From contig JAFXUX010000007.1 in assembly GCA_017524805.1 (NCBI GenBank), positions 1 to 64,000 of the forward strand: a stretch of DNA of 64,000 bases, read 5' to 3'. This DNA is from Candidatus Methanomethylophilaceae archaeon (GTDB lineage: Archaea; Thermoplasmatota; Thermoplasmata; Methanomassiliicoccales; Methanomethylophilaceae). Shown piece by piece: positions 63,124 through 64,000 of the stretch. How positions within the stretch are numbered: position 1 is the stretch's first letter; each line of letters opens with the position of its first letter. A model generated the notes under the pieces. The model was not told the origin of the DNA. It saw only the letters and a program-made list of their open reading frames with translations, and did no database searches. The position numbers were made by a program, and so were the translations under genes.

Positions 63124-63984
63124 TCAGAATCCCTTCCCTATCTCTTCGGCCACGATCTTGGCCACAGATATCTTGGAAGCGGGACTCTCGAGGGTGTTGC
63201 AGGAAAGCACATCCTTCAGAGCGCTGTGGGTGAGCCTGTCCAGAGCTTCGCCCACGAACACGCCGTGGGTGCATGCGACGGTGACGCTCTCCGCTCCGAC
63301 CTCTTTCAGGGCCGCCGCGGCCGCGATTATTGTCCCGCCGGTGGAGATCATGTCGTCCACGATGAGTATGTTCTTTCCCCTGCAATCGGCGTTGGCCGGC
63401 TTAATGCGGACCTCCGTGCCGGAGAGCCTGGTCTTCTCCAGATGGTCGTATGGGACCCCCAAACGGTCTCCGACGTCCTTGGCGCGCCCGGCCGCCCCGA
63501 TGTCGGGTGCCAGGACCATGTCTATCCCTTTGCCGCGGAAATGGTCGGCGATGGGGCCGGCCGCTTTCAGATCGATGTGCGGATGGGAGAAGTTGTCCAG
63601 AGTGGATTCCTTGTGCAGGTCTATGGTGATGACTTTGTCGCAGATCGCGTCCAGAATCCCGCACATGACCCTCGCGGACATGGGCTCCCCGGGTTTGAAG
63701 AGCCTGTCCTGCCTGGCGTAGCCGAAATATGGGATGACCATGGCCACTTTTTTGGCGCCCATCCCAACGGCCGCGTCCCTGATCAGCAGCATCTCCACGA
63801 GGTTCCCGTCGGGATAGGTGTTCTGAACGATGACGACGTCTTCGTCCATCGAATCCCTGTCCAGTCTGGTGTAGCATTCGCCATCCGGGAATCTGGTGGT
63901 CGATGCCCGCAAAAATTCGCATCCGAGCTCCCTGGCGATTTCCTGGGCCAGAGCGACGGATGAGGAGCCGCCGATGACAATCAT
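63124..63984 (-). CDS. prs: Ribose-phosphate pyrophosphokinase
   Basis: 286 aa, the archaeal short PRPP synthetase. It makes PRPP from ribose-5-phosphate and ATP, feeding purD, apt and pyrF pathways. Motifs: FPDGECYTRL, NTYPDGNLVE, IPYFGYARQDR (ATP loop), and the PRPP-binding VDDMISTGGTI. The ATG at 63984 starts MIVIGGSSS, as in other archaeal members. Its TGA abuts the proS GTG, so the two are cotranscribed. Confidence 0.95.
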   Translation of the reverse strand: MIVIGGSSSVALAQEIARELGCEFLRASTTRFPDGECYTRLDRDSMDEDVVIVQNTYPDGNLVEMLLIRDAAVGMGAKKVAMVIPYFGYARQDRLFKPGEPMSARVMCGILDAICDKVITIDLHKESTLDNFSHPHIDLKAAGPIADHFRGKGIDMVLAPDIGAAGRAKDVGDRLGVPYDHLEKTRLSGTEVRIKPANADCRGKNILIVDDMISTGGTIIAAAAALKEVGAESVTVACTHGVFVGEALDRLTHSALKDVLSCNTLESPASKISVAKIVAEEIGKGF

Positions 63985-64000
63985 GAGCGGGCATAAACTC

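Noticed and set aside
1-64000. CRISPR array, rRNA operon, prophage or complete insertion sequence
   Set aside because: No regularly spaced repeats, no rRNA signatures, no phage structural genes and no terminal inverted repeats were found. The one transposase-like gene has no visible element ends.

Overview
The window is archaeal DNA, most likely from a methanogen of the order Methanomassiliicoccales (Thermoplasmatota). The evidence is an archaeal RNA polymerase operon with split largest subunit, thermosome, GatDE, TBP, eS17, L30e, NusA, translin, aRqcH, a corrinoid/UroD-type methyltransferase, hydrogenase maturation genes hypE and hypB, archaeal TATA boxes, and in-frame TAG codons inside two polymerase subunits, as expected in a pyrrolysine-using lineage. 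Coding is dense and moderately GC-rich, with a few AT-rich islands.

Main result: reading the genes codon by codon suggests a non-standard code. I found no CGA arginine codon inside any recognised gene, although arginine (AGG, AGA, CGC, some CGT and CGG) is common. Eight genes have no TGA, TAA or TAG where their family should end, and in every one the first in-frame CGA sits there: the second PH-domain gene, the YbhB/PEBP gene, a transposase-like gene, DUF2284, HemK2, GatD, TruA and PyrF. If CGA is a stop, implausible overlaps and fusions of 39 to 642 nt vanish and normal gene junctions appear: an 8-nt gatD/gatE overlap, convergent ends 3 nt apart, and a promoter between truA and translin. By my count the genes ending here use about 41 TGA, 3 TAA, 8 CGA and no TAG. 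The two in-frame TAGs (rpoH and rpoA2) are clearly read through. So the inferred code is TAG = amino acid (probably pyrrolysine) and CGA = stop. A tRNA-Arg with anticodon TCG is present and is the main point against, or the puzzle within, this reading.

Layout. 1-3.5 kb: chaperones dnaK (cut by the edge), grpE and thermosome, leftward. 3.6-5.9 kb: a YdbS/YdbT-like PH-domain pair and a small hypothetical. 6-8.2 kb: type III glutamine synthetase with a twin palindromic operator. 8.5-13.2 kb: a five-gene rightward SPFH/zinc-ribbon/coiled-coil membrane operon. 13.2-19.8 kb: a possible structured RNA, apt, YbhB/PEBP, hypE, DUF1015, aRqcH, three tRNAs, eS17. 19.8-23.7 kb: thyX-traB, a half-degenerate TBP and a catalytically altered transposase. 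23.8-26.9 kb: corrinoid-methyltransferase fusion, DUF2284 and two tandem ferredoxins. 27-31 kb: HAD phosphatase, zinc-finger protein, metallo-hydrolase, HemK2 and a transglutaminase. 31-34 kb: P1B ATPase and divergent TetR with a shared palindrome.

33.8-40.4 kb: gatE/gatD leftward, diverging from hypB-purD-truA-translin. 40.5-49.3 kb: surface proteins and a giant AglB/STT3-like protein lacking its usual motifs. 49.4-51.1 kb: pyrF and a COG2108-type radical SAM gene. 51.2-60.5 kb: rpoH-rpoB-rpoA1-rpoA2-rpl30e-nusA. 60.6-64 kb: tRNA-Lys, trmI, proS and prs.

Starts were chosen from Shine-Dalgarno spacing, TATA position and family alignment from memory. No searches were run, and codon counts were made by eye and need recomputing.
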